Source: a virus. Taken from it: a stretch of 22,832 nt of DNA. Shown here piece by piece: positions 1 to 7,280 of this stretch (position 1 is its first letter; each line of letters opens with the position of its first letter). Under the pieces are notes generated by a model, which was not told the DNA's origin, ran no database searches, and worked only from the letters and a program-made list of their open reading frames with translations. The position numbers and the translations under genes are program-made. The stretch is taken from the IMG/VR virus record IMGVR_UViG_3300006874_003427, positions 1 through 22,832 of that record; one strand, written 5' to 3'.

Positions 1-1854
1 AGCCTACAACAATGGGGACAATGGCCATGGCCGAGACAGAACTTTGCTCAACTGATAAGCGATTTGAGAACACAGAATGGGGGCATTATAGGGCTGAATA
101 TTATGTTTCCGGAACCGGACAGGTTTGGAGGCGACCCGATTTTATCGAGTTGGATAAACGAGAATGGAGTCGTTTTAAGCCAGACTCCCTCAGCCAGAGG
201 GATAAGGAGTTCAGGCCCGCACATTGGGACGGCCACAATAGGTCCTTCGAACCCGACAGACTTCTTGCTAAGTTGGCCAAATCTCGTCGTAAATATTTCA
301 GAACTCGAACAGTCGGCTGACGGTATTGGTGTTATAGCATCAGCACCACAACCAGACAATCAAACCAGAACATATCCGTTAGCAATTGGTGTAGAGGGTA
401 AAATATATCCTTCGTTTGCTATTGAGATGTTGAGAGCATATACACAGAAGCCAAGTTATATGTTAAAGACATCAGAAATAGGTGTACAAGAATTTGCAGT
501 ACCACCTTTTGAACCTATTGTTACACAACCAGACGGAACAGCCTATATTCGTTTCAACAACACTTTTGAAGAATACGAATATACAGATGCGAGTGAACTG
601 CCTGACTTAGGTGGAAAGTTCGTTATAGTGGGTGTGAGTGCAGAAGGTGTTGCCAACCCGGTGCCCACTCCGAGAGGCAACATACTCCCACAGCATATAC
701 AAGCACACATGCTACAAAATTTTATTGATGGCAGTAACATTACCAGATCTGAATTATCGTCGCTTATAGAGCTTCTGTGTGCGTTGTGTGCTATGATTTT
801 AATAGCAATGTCAGTGTATAAAGCACCAATTTGGTTTAGTGGCATATCTTCCTTGGGTATTTTAGCAGGAATTGGCTATTACAGTACCTACTCTTATACA
901 GCAAATTTAATGTTGTTTGACGCAACATTTCCTGTGTTAGCAGGCTTTTTGATTTTCACACAGGCAAGTTTCAATAACTTTTGGATACAGTTTAAGTTAC
1001 GTGAACAAATCAAAAAACAATTTGAACATTACCTTGCTCCTGCAATGGTTAAAAAATTACAAAAGAATCCAGAACTGCTACAGTTAGGTGGCGAAACAAA
1101 AACAATGACATATTTGTTTTCAGACATACGTGGCTTTACACCTATCTCAGAACAGTTCAAAACAGACCCACAAGGATTAGGCAAACTGATCAACAAATAC
1201 ATGACACCCATGACAGACTTAGTGTTAGCAAACAATGGCACAGTAGACAAATACATTGGAGACGCTCTCATGGCAATATGGGGAGCACCACTCGACATAG
1301 AAGACCATGCTCAACAAGCCGTGGATACAGCAAGGGCTATGGAACCAGCATTGGCAAAATTAAATAAGGAATTACGTGATGAAGGTCTTATGGAACTTAG
1401 TATTGGAATTGGTCTCAACACCGGTGACGCAGTGGTGGGAAATATGGGTTCGGATCAGAGATTTGATTATAGTGTATTGGGGGATTCCGTTAACCTCGCC
1501 GCAAGATTAGAAGCTCAAACAAAAGAATACGGTGTGTTCTTTATGTTTACAGAGCACACCCTCAAACAAATAGAACGTGTTGAAGGCACAGTAATGTTGG
1601 ACAAGATTGCTGTAAAAGGCCAATCAGAACCAGTCAAAATTTATACTATTTTAGATAATCACAAGTACGCAAGAACAATTGAACGCATGGTTGATTATTA
1701 TCAAGACAGACTGTGGAGTGATTGTGCCCACCAAATTAAAATTATGAAAGACCATGGCTGGAATAACACACTGGCTGATTTATATGCAGAAAGGATCTCA
1801 CGCCCAATGCCACAAGGTGATTGGGATGGTGTTGACAGAAAAACTTCTAAGTAA
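1..1854 (+). CDS. CHASE2-domain class III adenylate/guanylate cyclase (5' truncated)
   Basis: The reading frame is open from base 1, so the true start lies upstream; 617 residues are visible (numbered from base 1). Residues 1-235 look like a CHASE2 extracytoplasmic sensor domain, opening with the WPWPR...FAQLI signature and an EPDRFGGDP stretch. Three hydrophobic segments follow at about 255-271, 276-297 and 300-323, then a linker ending in LQLGGETKTM. The class III cyclase domain starts near 367. Metal-binding Asp375 lies in FSDIRGFT and Asp421 in DKYIGD; Lys417 is the candidate purine-selecting Lys. Asn498 and Arg502 in VNLAARLE match the transition-state Asn/Arg. All catalytic positions look intact, so an active enzyme making cAMP (less likely cGMP) at the inner membrane is expected. 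A Ser sits where the second purine-selecting residue (Asp/Thr) is usual. The gene converges on, and overlaps by 8 bp, the phage 69-aa gene. Its first 360 bases are richer in G+C (about 49%) than the rest. The domain call is firm; the role in infection is unknown. Confidence 0.9.
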   Translation, partial: SLQQWGQWPWPRQNFAQLISDLRTQNGGIIGLNIMFPEPDRFGGDPILSSWINENGVVLSQTPSARGIRSSGPHIGTATIGPSNPTDFLLSWPNLVVNISELEQSADGIGVIASAPQPDNQTRTYPLAIGVEGKIYPSFAIEMLRAYTQKPSYMLKTSEIGVQEFAVPPFEPIVTQPDGTAYIRFNNTFEEYEYTDASELPDLGGKFVIVGVSAEGVANPVPTPRGNILPQHIQAHMLQNFIDGSNITRSELSSLIELLCALCAMILIAMSVYKAPIWFSGISSLGILAGIGYYSTYSYTANLMLFDATFPVLAGFLIFTQASFNNFWIQFKLREQIKKQFEHYLAPAMVKKLQKNPELLQLGGETKTMTYLFSDIRGFTPISEQFKTDPQGLGKLINKYMTPMTDLVLANNGTVDKYIGDALMAIWGAPLDIEDHAQQAVDTARAMEPALAKLNKELRDEGLMELSIGIGLNTGDAVVGNMGSDQRFDYSVLGDSVNLAARLEAQTKEYGVFFMFTEHTLKQIERVEGTVMLDKIAVKGQSEPVKIYTILDNHKYARTIERMVDYYQDRLWSDCAHQIKIMKDHGWNNTLADLYAERISRPMPQGDWDGVDRKTSK

Positions 1855-2056
1855 AAAATTTCTTAGCAAGATTAGGAATTTCGTTGTTTTGTATCATTTT
1901 AATAATGGTTTCGGTTATATTAATTTCTTGACGAACCATAGACATTCTAAACAAAAGTTTTTTTAATTCTTGTTCATAGAATTCTAATTCCTGCTCTTTT
2001 TGAAGTTTTTCATCTATCAGGTCTGCAATCTGTACAATCTTTTTACTATCCTGCAT
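1847..2056 (-). CDS. Small coiled-coil protein of unknown function (69 aa)
   Basis: I do not recognise this protein. It is 69 residues, strongly charged, and probably helical or coiled coil over residues 10-55 (heptad-like Leu/Ile with many Glu, Lys and Gln). The ATG lies exactly 5 nt after a perfect TATAAATA late-promoter box (2069 down to 2062), with no room for a Shine-Dalgarno site, so the mRNA would be leaderless. The 3' end overlaps the convergent cyclase gene by 8 bp. It is the last gene of the minus-strand block but has its own promoter, which supports a real late gene. Confidence 0.65.
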   Translation of the reverse strand: MQDSKKIVQIADLIDEKLQKEQELEFYEQELKKLLFRMSMVRQEINITETIIKMIQNNEIPNLAKKFFT

Positions 2057-2061
2057 AGTAA

Positions 2062-2069
2062 TATTTATA
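2062..2069 (-). promoter_or_regulatory. T4-type late promoter, TATAAATA
   Basis: A perfect TATAAATA on the minus strand, the consensus recognised by T4-type late sigma factor (gp55). Five bases (TTACT) separate it from the ATG of the 69-aa gene, so the predicted start of transcription is the A of the ATG. Confidence 0.75.
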
Positions 2070-2696
2070 CTATTCGTCAGGTTGCCAATCTTGCATGTTT
2101 AGGAAAAATTCGTAATAGTATCTTGCATCTTTTATATGTTGTCTAGCATGAAACAATTCTAGGGGGATTTCTTTTTCGTTAAGTTTTAATAGAGGCCAGT
2201 AGTATCTTTTTAATATTTTTTCAATACGTTTAATATCATGTTCTAGAGCATCTAGTATACTATTATTAAAAGATCGGTCTGTGATTAATTCTGCTAACCA
2301 CTGATGATTATAATTTTCTGGATTGTATCGGCGAACCATGTTTCTTGTTTCGTAATATAATGCTCGTACAGGATTAATATCTGTTCTATATTTTTTCATT
2401 ATATTAGGAAACACAAAATCTGAGTCTCTAGTTCTGGCATTTGTTAAACTGTGAGAATATTCTTTCTTCAAAGACTCTCTGAGCACAGATAAATCTTTAC
2501 TCATATTCTGTGAGTATTCAGAAATTAGTTTATCTGCTCTTTTTTGATAAATTTTAGTCATATGAGGTTTACATTTTTCAATGTCCTCTATAGACCAAAT
2601 GCCGTCTAATAGGTCGTGTGGTATTGTTTTTGTCTTTTCAAACTTGTCTAATTCTGCTTGTATACGAATACATATGAAATCAATTACACTTGACAC
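2070..2696 (-). CDS. Unknown protein (208 aa, GTG start)
   Basis: I do not recognise this protein. It is Lys/Arg/Tyr-rich and probably all helical; near the C-terminus are aromatic clusters (RRYNPENYNHQW, RYYWPLLKLNE, ARYYYEFF). No signal peptide or membrane segment is evident. Two in-frame GTG codons compete. The one at 2702 overlaps a GGAG sequence, while the one at 2696 sits 5 nt after that GGAG, so I choose 2696. It lies just downstream of the Nudix gene in the minus-strand block, with a weak late-type box (ATTAAATA, 2723 to 2716) overlapping the Nudix stop. Function cannot be inferred beyond being part of a tail/neck-linked operon. Confidence 0.7.
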   Translation of the reverse strand: MSSVIDFICIRIQAELDKFEKTKTIPHDLLDGIWSIEDIEKCKPHMTKIYQKRADKLISEYSQNMSKDLSVLRESLKKEYSHSLTNARTRDSDFVFPNIMKKYRTDINPVRALYYETRNMVRRYNPENYNHQWLAELITDRSFNNSILDALEHDIKRIEKILKRYYWPLLKLNEKEIPLELFHARQHIKDARYYYEFFLNMQDWQPDE

Positions 2697-2715
2697 TATC
2701 ACTCCAATTATACAT

Positions 2716-2723
2716 TATTTAAT
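2716..2723 (-). promoter_or_regulatory. Possible late promoter box, ATTAAATA
   Basis: ATTAAATA on the minus strand overlaps the end of the Nudix gene. It would start a transcript about 14 nt before the GTG of the 208-aa gene, leaving room for the GGAG site. It is a weaker match than the others, so this is tentative. Confidence 0.35.
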
Positions 2724-3144
2724 CAGTGTGTATGTCTAATATAGTGTGTAGTTTTTCTGTGCCGCCATTAGTGCCCAATGTTGTTTTGGCACCTTGATGT
2801 AGAGGCCTAGGCCACTGCCCTATATCTACCCACGCATAGCCTGCACTCTCACCGTTTAACTTAGGTGAAAATTCTTTTTCTATTACAGCAACAAAACTAT
2901 AATATATAAAATTTTTATCTCTGCTTTGATATATGTCTATTGGATTTAATTTTTCCAATTGAGGCATGAAACCAATTTCTTCACTTAATTCTCTTTTCAA
3001 ACATTCAAATGGAGTCTCATTTTTTTCTATGATACCTCCAAAGAAACCCCAGGTATGCTTAAAACGTTTATCACTATTTCTTAATTGTAGTAGGCATCTT
3101 CCTGTGTCTTTTGCTAAAAAAAGAACGCCAGCGGCTTTGATCAT
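2719..3144 (-). CDS. Nudix hydrolase (141 aa)
   Basis: This is a Nudix-superfamily pyrophosphohydrolase, which cleaves nucleoside diphosphates linked to another moiety. With the start at 3144, the Nudix box runs from residue 37 to 59 and fits GX5EX7REUXEEXGU exactly: Gly37, Glu43, Arg51-Glu52-Leu53, Glu55-Glu56, Gly58-Phe59. The metal-binding glutamates are all present. A longer frame reaches 3213, but the ATG at 3144 forms an ATGA overlap with the stop of the upstream gp15-like gene and has GGAG 9-10 nt upstream, so the shorter form is preferred and translational coupling is likely. The substrate is not visible from sequence; T4 also carries a Nudix enzyme (NudE), but specific equivalence is not claimed. 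Confidence 0.9.
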   Translation of the reverse strand: MIKAAGVLFLAKDTGRCLLQLRNSDKRFKHTWGFFGGIIEKNETPFECLKRELSEEIGFMPQLEKLNPIDIYQSRDKNFIYYSFVAVIEKEFSPKLNGESAGYAWVDIGQWPRPLHQGAKTTLGTNGGTEKLHTILDIHTD

Positions 3145-4490
3145 AATATTAGTCTCCAGTAACCACCATTGTATTCTCCTTCCCAACTGCTTATCCAACT
3201 GTTTGAAGTCCACTTAAATTGTGCGTTTGTATATGAGTTTGTTACATAAGCAACATCACTTACACTGCTACTGTCAAATACTATGTTCCATTGATTACCG
3301 TCGTACTCAATTATGTCGTTTTCGTTTGCTGTTATACCTCCCCACTCAGTAAATGACGCAAGAATGTTCTCAGTGAGTAGATATCGTTGTCCTAGTGCCT
3401 GTGGATCAAGTCCATTTGACGGCCTAGATGTTTGTGGATTAATAATTTTTGTAATGTCACTAAGTGTGTTTGATGGTAATGTGTCAACGTCTACGTTAAA
3501 AATTAAAGACGTTTCATCTAAAGGATTTGATACAACAGTTCCTATTACTAGTTGTGTTTGGTCGTCCATATCGCTAGATAAATTTAATTCTAACCTGCTT
3601 GTGGCTTTTAACTCCCCTTGCATTTCTATCAAGTCTGACCATTTAGTTGGTTGCCCTTGTGTAGTTACTAATTTCACACCACCATTTGCTACTTGTAGTC
3701 TATAATCATTTGGAGTTATAACAACTTGTGCAGTTTCGTCCCAATGCTCAAAGAAATCATAATATGAATCATCTGTAATACCCAAAGAATCTATGTCTTT
3801 GACACTATGAATATCTGCAATAATCTTTTGAATAATTTTTTGTCTTTGCACTTTTGCTGGCGGCGAAATCCAAATTGGAACGTCAAACGTTAAGGTTGAA
3901 ATATCAATTTGTTCGTCTACACCTGCAGGTAAACTTTTGCTACTAAAATTTATATCTGTAAGTTCTACTTCAAATACATTACTCCAATCTAATGGATTAC
4001 TATTAGATTGTAACTGGATACTTGGGTTAAACAATACCATAATTTGTTCAAGTAATTGTAATTTGGTATCAGTGTTAGTAGTCCATATATCTACCTGAAT
4101 AGTTAAATTGTATGGAACAGGCATGTATCTTTTTGTTGTGTACAAATTTCCTTGCTCACTTGTATACACATTATTTTCTCTGTCCCATTCTCTTTCAGCA
4201 ACTTGTTGTGTATCCATTAGATATGGGTCTTGTGTTCTTTCTCTTGCTATACCCAAACTGCCTATGCTTACGGTTATCATAGGAGCATTGTTAATTGTGT
4301 TTTCTGAATTGTTACGCAATATGTGTGCAACCATTCTGCTGACATCGCCATAACGTGCAGGTACACGATTATAGTTTACACCTTTTTCAGTGTTTTCTCT
4401 AACCTTAAAATTTGAGAAGATCCTGACAAGTTGGATCAGATAACGTTTTATCTGTTCGTCATACCAATAATCTAAATTTTTACCTGCCAT
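3141..4490 (-). CDS. 15: Tail sheath stabilizer/completion protein, gp15-like
   Basis: This resembles T4 gp15, which caps the tail tube and sheath at the head end and binds the neck. The N-terminal 230 residues show the family layout: RRY-type opening (DEQIKRYLIQLVRIFSNFKV), a conserved VPARYGD segment, PMITVSIG, the MPVPYNLTIQVDIWTTNTD strand, QIMVLFNPSIQLQ, and a FDVPIWISPP end. At 449 residues it is much longer than T4 gp15 (about 270). The extra C-terminus contains Trp/Tyr/Asn-rich stretches such as YDGNQWNIVFDSS and NSWISSWEGEYNGGYWRL. The ATG has AGGAAAGA just upstream and overlaps the 62-aa gene by 11 bp. It ends in an ATGA overlap with the Nudix gene. It sits with the gp14-like gene, as gp14-gp15 do in T4. 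Confidence 0.85.
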   Translation of the reverse strand: MAGKNLDYWYDEQIKRYLIQLVRIFSNFKVRENTEKGVNYNRVPARYGDVSRMVAHILRNNSENTINNAPMITVSIGSLGIARERTQDPYLMDTQQVAEREWDRENNVYTSEQGNLYTTKRYMPVPYNLTIQVDIWTTNTDTKLQLLEQIMVLFNPSIQLQSNSNPLDWSNVFEVELTDINFSSKSLPAGVDEQIDISTLTFDVPIWISPPAKVQRQKIIQKIIADIHSVKDIDSLGITDDSYYDFFEHWDETAQVVITPNDYRLQVANGGVKLVTTQGQPTKWSDLIEMQGELKATSRLELNLSSDMDDQTQLVIGTVVSNPLDETSLIFNVDVDTLPSNTLSDITKIINPQTSRPSNGLDPQALGQRYLLTENILASFTEWGGITANENDIIEYDGNQWNIVFDSSSVSDVAYVTNSYTNAQFKWTSNSWISSWEGEYNGGYWRLIL

Positions 4491-4668
4491 TCTTTCCTAT
4501 TCCTGTCTTTTCCATCCAGTCATGATATCTATAATAGTCACGTCTGTCAGAACACCAAAACCAACCTTTAGGGTTGCCTTGCTCTAAAACTTTGAACGCT
4601 CTTTCTGTTAGACGTTCTCTAGCCTCGACATCAGTCTCTCGGCTCTGTTCGTTACTTGTTTGTACCAT
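4480..4668 (-). CDS. Small charged protein of unknown function (62 aa)
   Basis: I do not recognise this protein. It is 62 residues, with a charged helical N-terminal half and an aromatic patch near the C-terminus (GWFWCSDRRDYYRYHDW). It overlaps the lysozyme 3' end by 61 bp in another frame and the gp15-like start by 11 bp. No later Met is available, so the long overlap appears genuine if the gene is translated. A purine-rich GAGGGCAGGGA lies upstream of the ATG. It could be a tail- or lysis-related accessory protein, but nothing in the sequence shows this. Confidence 0.5.
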   Translation of the reverse strand: MVQTSNEQSRETDVEARERLTERAFKVLEQGNPKGWFWCSDRRDYYRYHDWMEKTGIGKNGR

Positions 4669-5084
4669 CTGCTATCCCTGCCCTCTACTGCGGCTGTCTT
4701 CCAATCGCCTTCTAATATAGCGGCATGCATTTTTTTGAATTTACTTAAACGTGTCCTACCCATGTTAAACATCATATTAACCAGGATCTGCTGGACTTCG
4801 TCTGGTAAGTCGTTAAACTCCCCTCCTTCGTATAGAGCGTTACATTCTCCGATGGCAATGTCAAGGTCGTTCTCGAAACACTCCTTAACTCTTTGCTCCT
4901 CAACTGGAGTTCCTGTTGGTTGTCCATATTCCGGGTCACTTTCGAGGACAAGGTGACCAACTCCAAACGTGGGGTAACCGAGGTGATCGTTGTAGATTTC
5001 ATAAACTACTCCTTCATCAATTTTTAACTGTTCAAATACTGCTTCTCTGTTCAATTTTGTATCCTTAAATAATTTTCCAAACAT
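4608..5084 (-). CDS. T4-type lysozyme (muramidase, GH24)
   Basis: This is a T4 lysozyme-like enzyme that cleaves the MurNAc-GlcNAc bond of peptidoglycan. It is 158 residues, close to T4 lysozyme (164). The catalytic triad spacing is exact: Glu24 (KIDEG), Asp33 (YNDHLGYP) and Thr39 (TFGVGHL), matching Glu11-Asp20-Thr26. The RxRWY-type motif near the C-terminus (DSRWYKQVTNRAERL) is also conserved. There is no signal peptide. The ATG overlaps the gp14-like stop by one base (TAATG), and the gene lies inside a tail/neck operon. That placement leaves open whether it is the lysis endolysin, which would need a holin, or a tail-associated lysozyme like the gp5 domain. The enzymatic call is firm. Confidence 0.93.
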   Translation of the reverse strand: MFGKLFKDTKLNREAVFEQLKIDEGVVYEIYNDHLGYPTFGVGHLVLESDPEYGQPTGTPVEEQRVKECFENDLDIAIGECNALYEGGEFNDLPDEVQQILVNMMFNMGRTRLSKFKKMHAAILEGDWKTAAVEGRDSRWYKQVTNRAERLMSRLENV

Positions 5085-6145
5085 TAATTGTCCGTCCTTG
5101 GCTTAACAACTTTACTAAGATTAGTTTTCTCATTAGTTACTTCGCCGTCTGTTGCAACACTAAAGTTGTCATTGTTAATAAATGAAGTGAGAATTTTATT
5201 TGCCGCGGCCCATTGACTTTGGTTATCGTCTGATATTCTAATCCAACGAGTTCCCTTTTTCTTAAATAACCTATTTGGTTTGAAATCTGTTCTTAAGAAA
5301 TAATCGCCATCATTTACACCACTAGTAGGGAATTTTTCTCCACTTCCGACAACACTGATTCCATTCGGTGCGTCTCCACCTGCCCAAGTGCCAACACCTA
5401 CTGCTGGTTTGTCTTTGACACTTTCGTCATAATACAAATGTGCAGTTTGTCTATATTGAGGATCGTATGGTACATCATTTTCTGCTTGTTCTAAGATAGC
5501 ATCATTGACTTTAACTTCATTCTGATACGTACTAATTAAATTTCTTAGATCGCCTTCTTCTTCACCTGTACCAAGTATATCTCTGTATTCTTGACTGTCA
5601 CTTATTGGACCAAGTTTAACTCTCCACAAATGCGGCCACCAATTAGGATCAAAACCTTCAGCAGGTCTCGAACCTTCTTGTACAACATAAAAACGATTTA
5701 TTGCATCATCACTGCCTAATAATAAATCGTCACGCAAGTGAGGAAGTTCTAATACATCTCCAGGCATAAGTTTACGACCTATTGCTTCTACCATGCTTTC
5801 TATATGAAAGTTCATGAATAGTGTGTCGTTTGCTAAAAATGCTCCAAACTGAGTCAAGTCAAAGTCATTGTCTTGCATGTTATACTGTCCACGCAATTCA
5901 AAAATATCTTTGCTGTATTTTCTATCTCTGTTTTCTAAAAACAATAAATCTTGAATAAAAACTTCAGAGTTATTATTTGCACTGCTCGGTCTAGTAGGAT
6001 CACTACCGTCATTTTCAGCATGAACGCCTAAATATTTGTGTACATGGACACCAGTTCCACCCGCATAGATATGCTCGCCTACAATTCTATCTATAAATTT
6101 GTAGTCGTTTTGCTTTACTGGATTCCATAAACTTAGTCTTGGCAT
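5084..6145 (-). CDS. 14: Neck protein, gp14-like (head-tail joining)
   Basis: This is probably the counterpart of T4 gp14, part of the neck that joins the filled head to the tail. I base this on a family-like order: an EVFIQDLLFLENRDRKYSKD segment, then a DFDLTQFGAFLANDTLFMNF segment (compare FFSKFGL..nDei in gp14), then a MPGDVLELPHL...RFYVVQEGSR strand pair, and on its place beside gp15. The C-terminal part (residues 276-306) holds a Gly-Asp...Trp module like those inserted in gp18. An in-frame codon at 6175 gives 10 extra residues, but the ATG at 6145 lies exactly 5 nt after a GATAAATA late box, so I choose 6145. The mRNA would be leaderless. The structural role is likely; the exact gp number is less sure. 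Confidence 0.65.
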   Translation of the reverse strand: MPRLSLWNPVKQNDYKFIDRIVGEHIYAGGTGVHVHKYLGVHAENDGSDPTRPSSANNNSEVFIQDLLFLENRDRKYSKDIFELRGQYNMQDNDFDLTQFGAFLANDTLFMNFHIESMVEAIGRKLMPGDVLELPHLRDDLLLGSDDAINRFYVVQEGSRPAEGFDPNWWPHLWRVKLGPISDSQEYRDILGTGEEEGDLRNLISTYQNEVKVNDAILEQAENDVPYDPQYRQTAHLYYDESVKDKPAVGVGTWAGGDAPNGISVVGSGEKFPTSGVNDGDYFLRTDFKPNRLFKKKGTRWIRISDDNQSQWAAANKILTSFINNDNFSVATDGEVTNEKTNLSKVVKPRTDN

Positions 6146-6150
6146 ATTAC

Positions 6151-6158
6151 TATTTATC
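6151..6158 (-). promoter_or_regulatory. T4-type late promoter, GATAAATA
   Basis: GATAAATA on the minus strand, followed by GTAAT and the ATG of the gp14-like gene at 6145. It drives the leftward tail/neck block and lies 44 bp from the divergent late box at 6203. Confidence 0.75.
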
Positions 6159-6202
6159 AGAAAATTTTTAATCAAAAGAATGCTATTGAGTTTTAGTGTA
6201 AC

Positions 6203-6210
6203 TATAAATA
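6203..6210 (+). promoter_or_regulatory. T4-type late promoter, TATAAATA
   Basis: A perfect TATAAATA on the plus strand, followed by GTTAG and then an ATG at 6216 that opens a mini-ORF. It would transcribe the sugar epimerase gene rightward. Confidence 0.75.
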
Positions 6211-6215
6211 GTTAG

Positions 6216-6242
6216 ATGTTAATTACAGGACACAACACATGA
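6216..6242 (+). CDS. Possible leader mini-ORF (8 codons) coupled to the epimerase
   Basis: An ATG exactly 5 nt after a perfect late box opens an 8-codon frame, MLITGHNT, whose TGA overlaps the ATG of the epimerase as ATGA. It may be a leaderless coupling peptide or chance. An AGGA at 6227-6230 could also start the epimerase directly. Low confidence that the peptide itself matters. Confidence 0.25.
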   Translation: MLITGHNT

Positions 6243-7201
6243 AAATTTTTATCACTGGTGCAGATGGCTTTATCGGGTCGCACATGACAAAACGATTAGA
6301 AGCAGAACACGAAATATTTGCACTAGAACATGATCTCAGAGATCATTTAGCAGTTAAAAATCAACTCAAACGTGTTGATCCGGATTTAATTATTCATTTA
6401 GCCGCTAGAACAGAAGTAGAACAAAGTTTCTATGAGCAAATTACATTTAGCGAAATCAACTATGTAGGCACAGTAAACTTAATTGAAAGTTGCAGAGAAT
6501 TAAAAAATCTCAAAAATTTTGTGTTTGCAAGTACAATGGAAGTGTATGGCTGGCAACCTATTAGCGATCTTATTGCAGATGGCAATGAAGAGCCTGATGA
6601 TATTTGGGCATTCACAGAAGACACACAACCTAATCCAAATGCCCCCTATGCCGTTGCCAAATATGGTTGCGAAAAATATTTGGAATATGCAGGTAGGTGT
6701 TACAATCTGCCATACACAATTATTAGGCAAACAAATGCATACGGTAGAAAAGATAACAACTTCTTTGTTACTGAGCAAATTATCTATCAAATGTTAACCA
6801 ATCCAAATGAAATCAATTTAGGCTATGGAGAACCATATAGAAACTTTATATTCATTGATGATTTACTTGATGCATGGGAAACAGTGATACGTAATCCTGA
6901 TAAAGTTGCTGGTGAAATATTTTGCTTAGGTCCAGATAATGCAATCAAGATCAAAGACTATGTAAACATGATTGCTGACAAGATTGGATGGACTGGTACT
7001 ATATATTGGGATACCAAGCCTGTGAGACACGGTGAAATATATCTACTCAACAGTTCAAATCAAAAATTAACAAATGCAACTGGTTGGTCTCCTAAGGTAG
7101 AACTGTCAGATGGATTAGACAAAACTATTGAAATTTGGAAGAATATTCTTGCAAATGATCTGCCTTTTAACAACAATACAAAGTTTAGCAGGGGCAAATA
7201 A
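6239..7201 (+). CDS. NAD-dependent sugar epimerase/dehydratase (extended SDR)
   Basis: This is an extended short-chain dehydrogenase/reductase acting on nucleotide sugars in the cytoplasm, using NAD(P). The Rossmann glycine motif is TGADGFIG (residues 6-13), the active-site Ser98/Thr99 lie in FASTMEVYG, and the catalytic Tyr137-x3-Lys141 in YAVAK. The 320-residue length is normal for the family. The substrate (UDP-galactose, dTDP-glucose or GDP-mannose type) cannot be told from sequence. Its ATG has AGGA 8 nt upstream and overlaps the stop of an 8-codon leader ORF. It stands behind its own late promoter between two structural blocks, so it may be expressed late. A role in modifying virion or cell-surface sugars is inference. 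Confidence 0.88.
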   Translation: MKIFITGADGFIGSHMTKRLEAEHEIFALEHDLRDHLAVKNQLKRVDPDLIIHLAARTEVEQSFYEQITFSEINYVGTVNLIESCRELKNLKNFVFASTMEVYGWQPISDLIADGNEEPDDIWAFTEDTQPNPNAPYAVAKYGCEKYLEYAGRCYNLPYTIIRQTNAYGRKDNNFFVTEQIIYQMLTNPNEINLGYGEPYRNFIFIDDLLDAWETVIRNPDKVAGEIFCLGPDNAIKIKDYVNMIADKIGWTGTIYWDTKPVRHGEIYLLNSSNQKLTNATGWSPKVELSDGLDKTIEIWKNILANDLPFNNNTKFSRGK

Positions 7202-7223
7202 CCAAAAATTTGATATATAGTTG

Positions 7224-7251
7224 TTGACACAAAATAAAATACGTGTATAAT
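7224..7251 (+). promoter_or_regulatory. Sigma70-type promoter (TTGACA-16-TATAAT)
   Basis: A perfect -35 TTGACA (7224-7229) and a perfect -10 TATAAT (7246-7251) with a 16-bp spacer, about 30 nt before the ATG of the 379-aa gene. It is readable by unmodified host RNA polymerase, so this gene is probably expressed early or constitutively, unlike the late genes around it. Confidence 0.85.
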
Positions 7252-7280
7252 TAACTTTTACACATGTAGATACAACATAT

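Noticed and set aside
12-320. Other-frame ORFs at 12-320 (plus) and 48-359 (minus)
   Set aside because: Both lie inside the CHASE2 coding region, whose conserved motifs fix the true frame; they resemble no known protein.
3145-3213. Longer form of the Nudix protein starting at 3213
   Set aside because: It would add 23 residues fully overlapping gp15 in another frame. The ATGA overlap and GGAG favour 3144.
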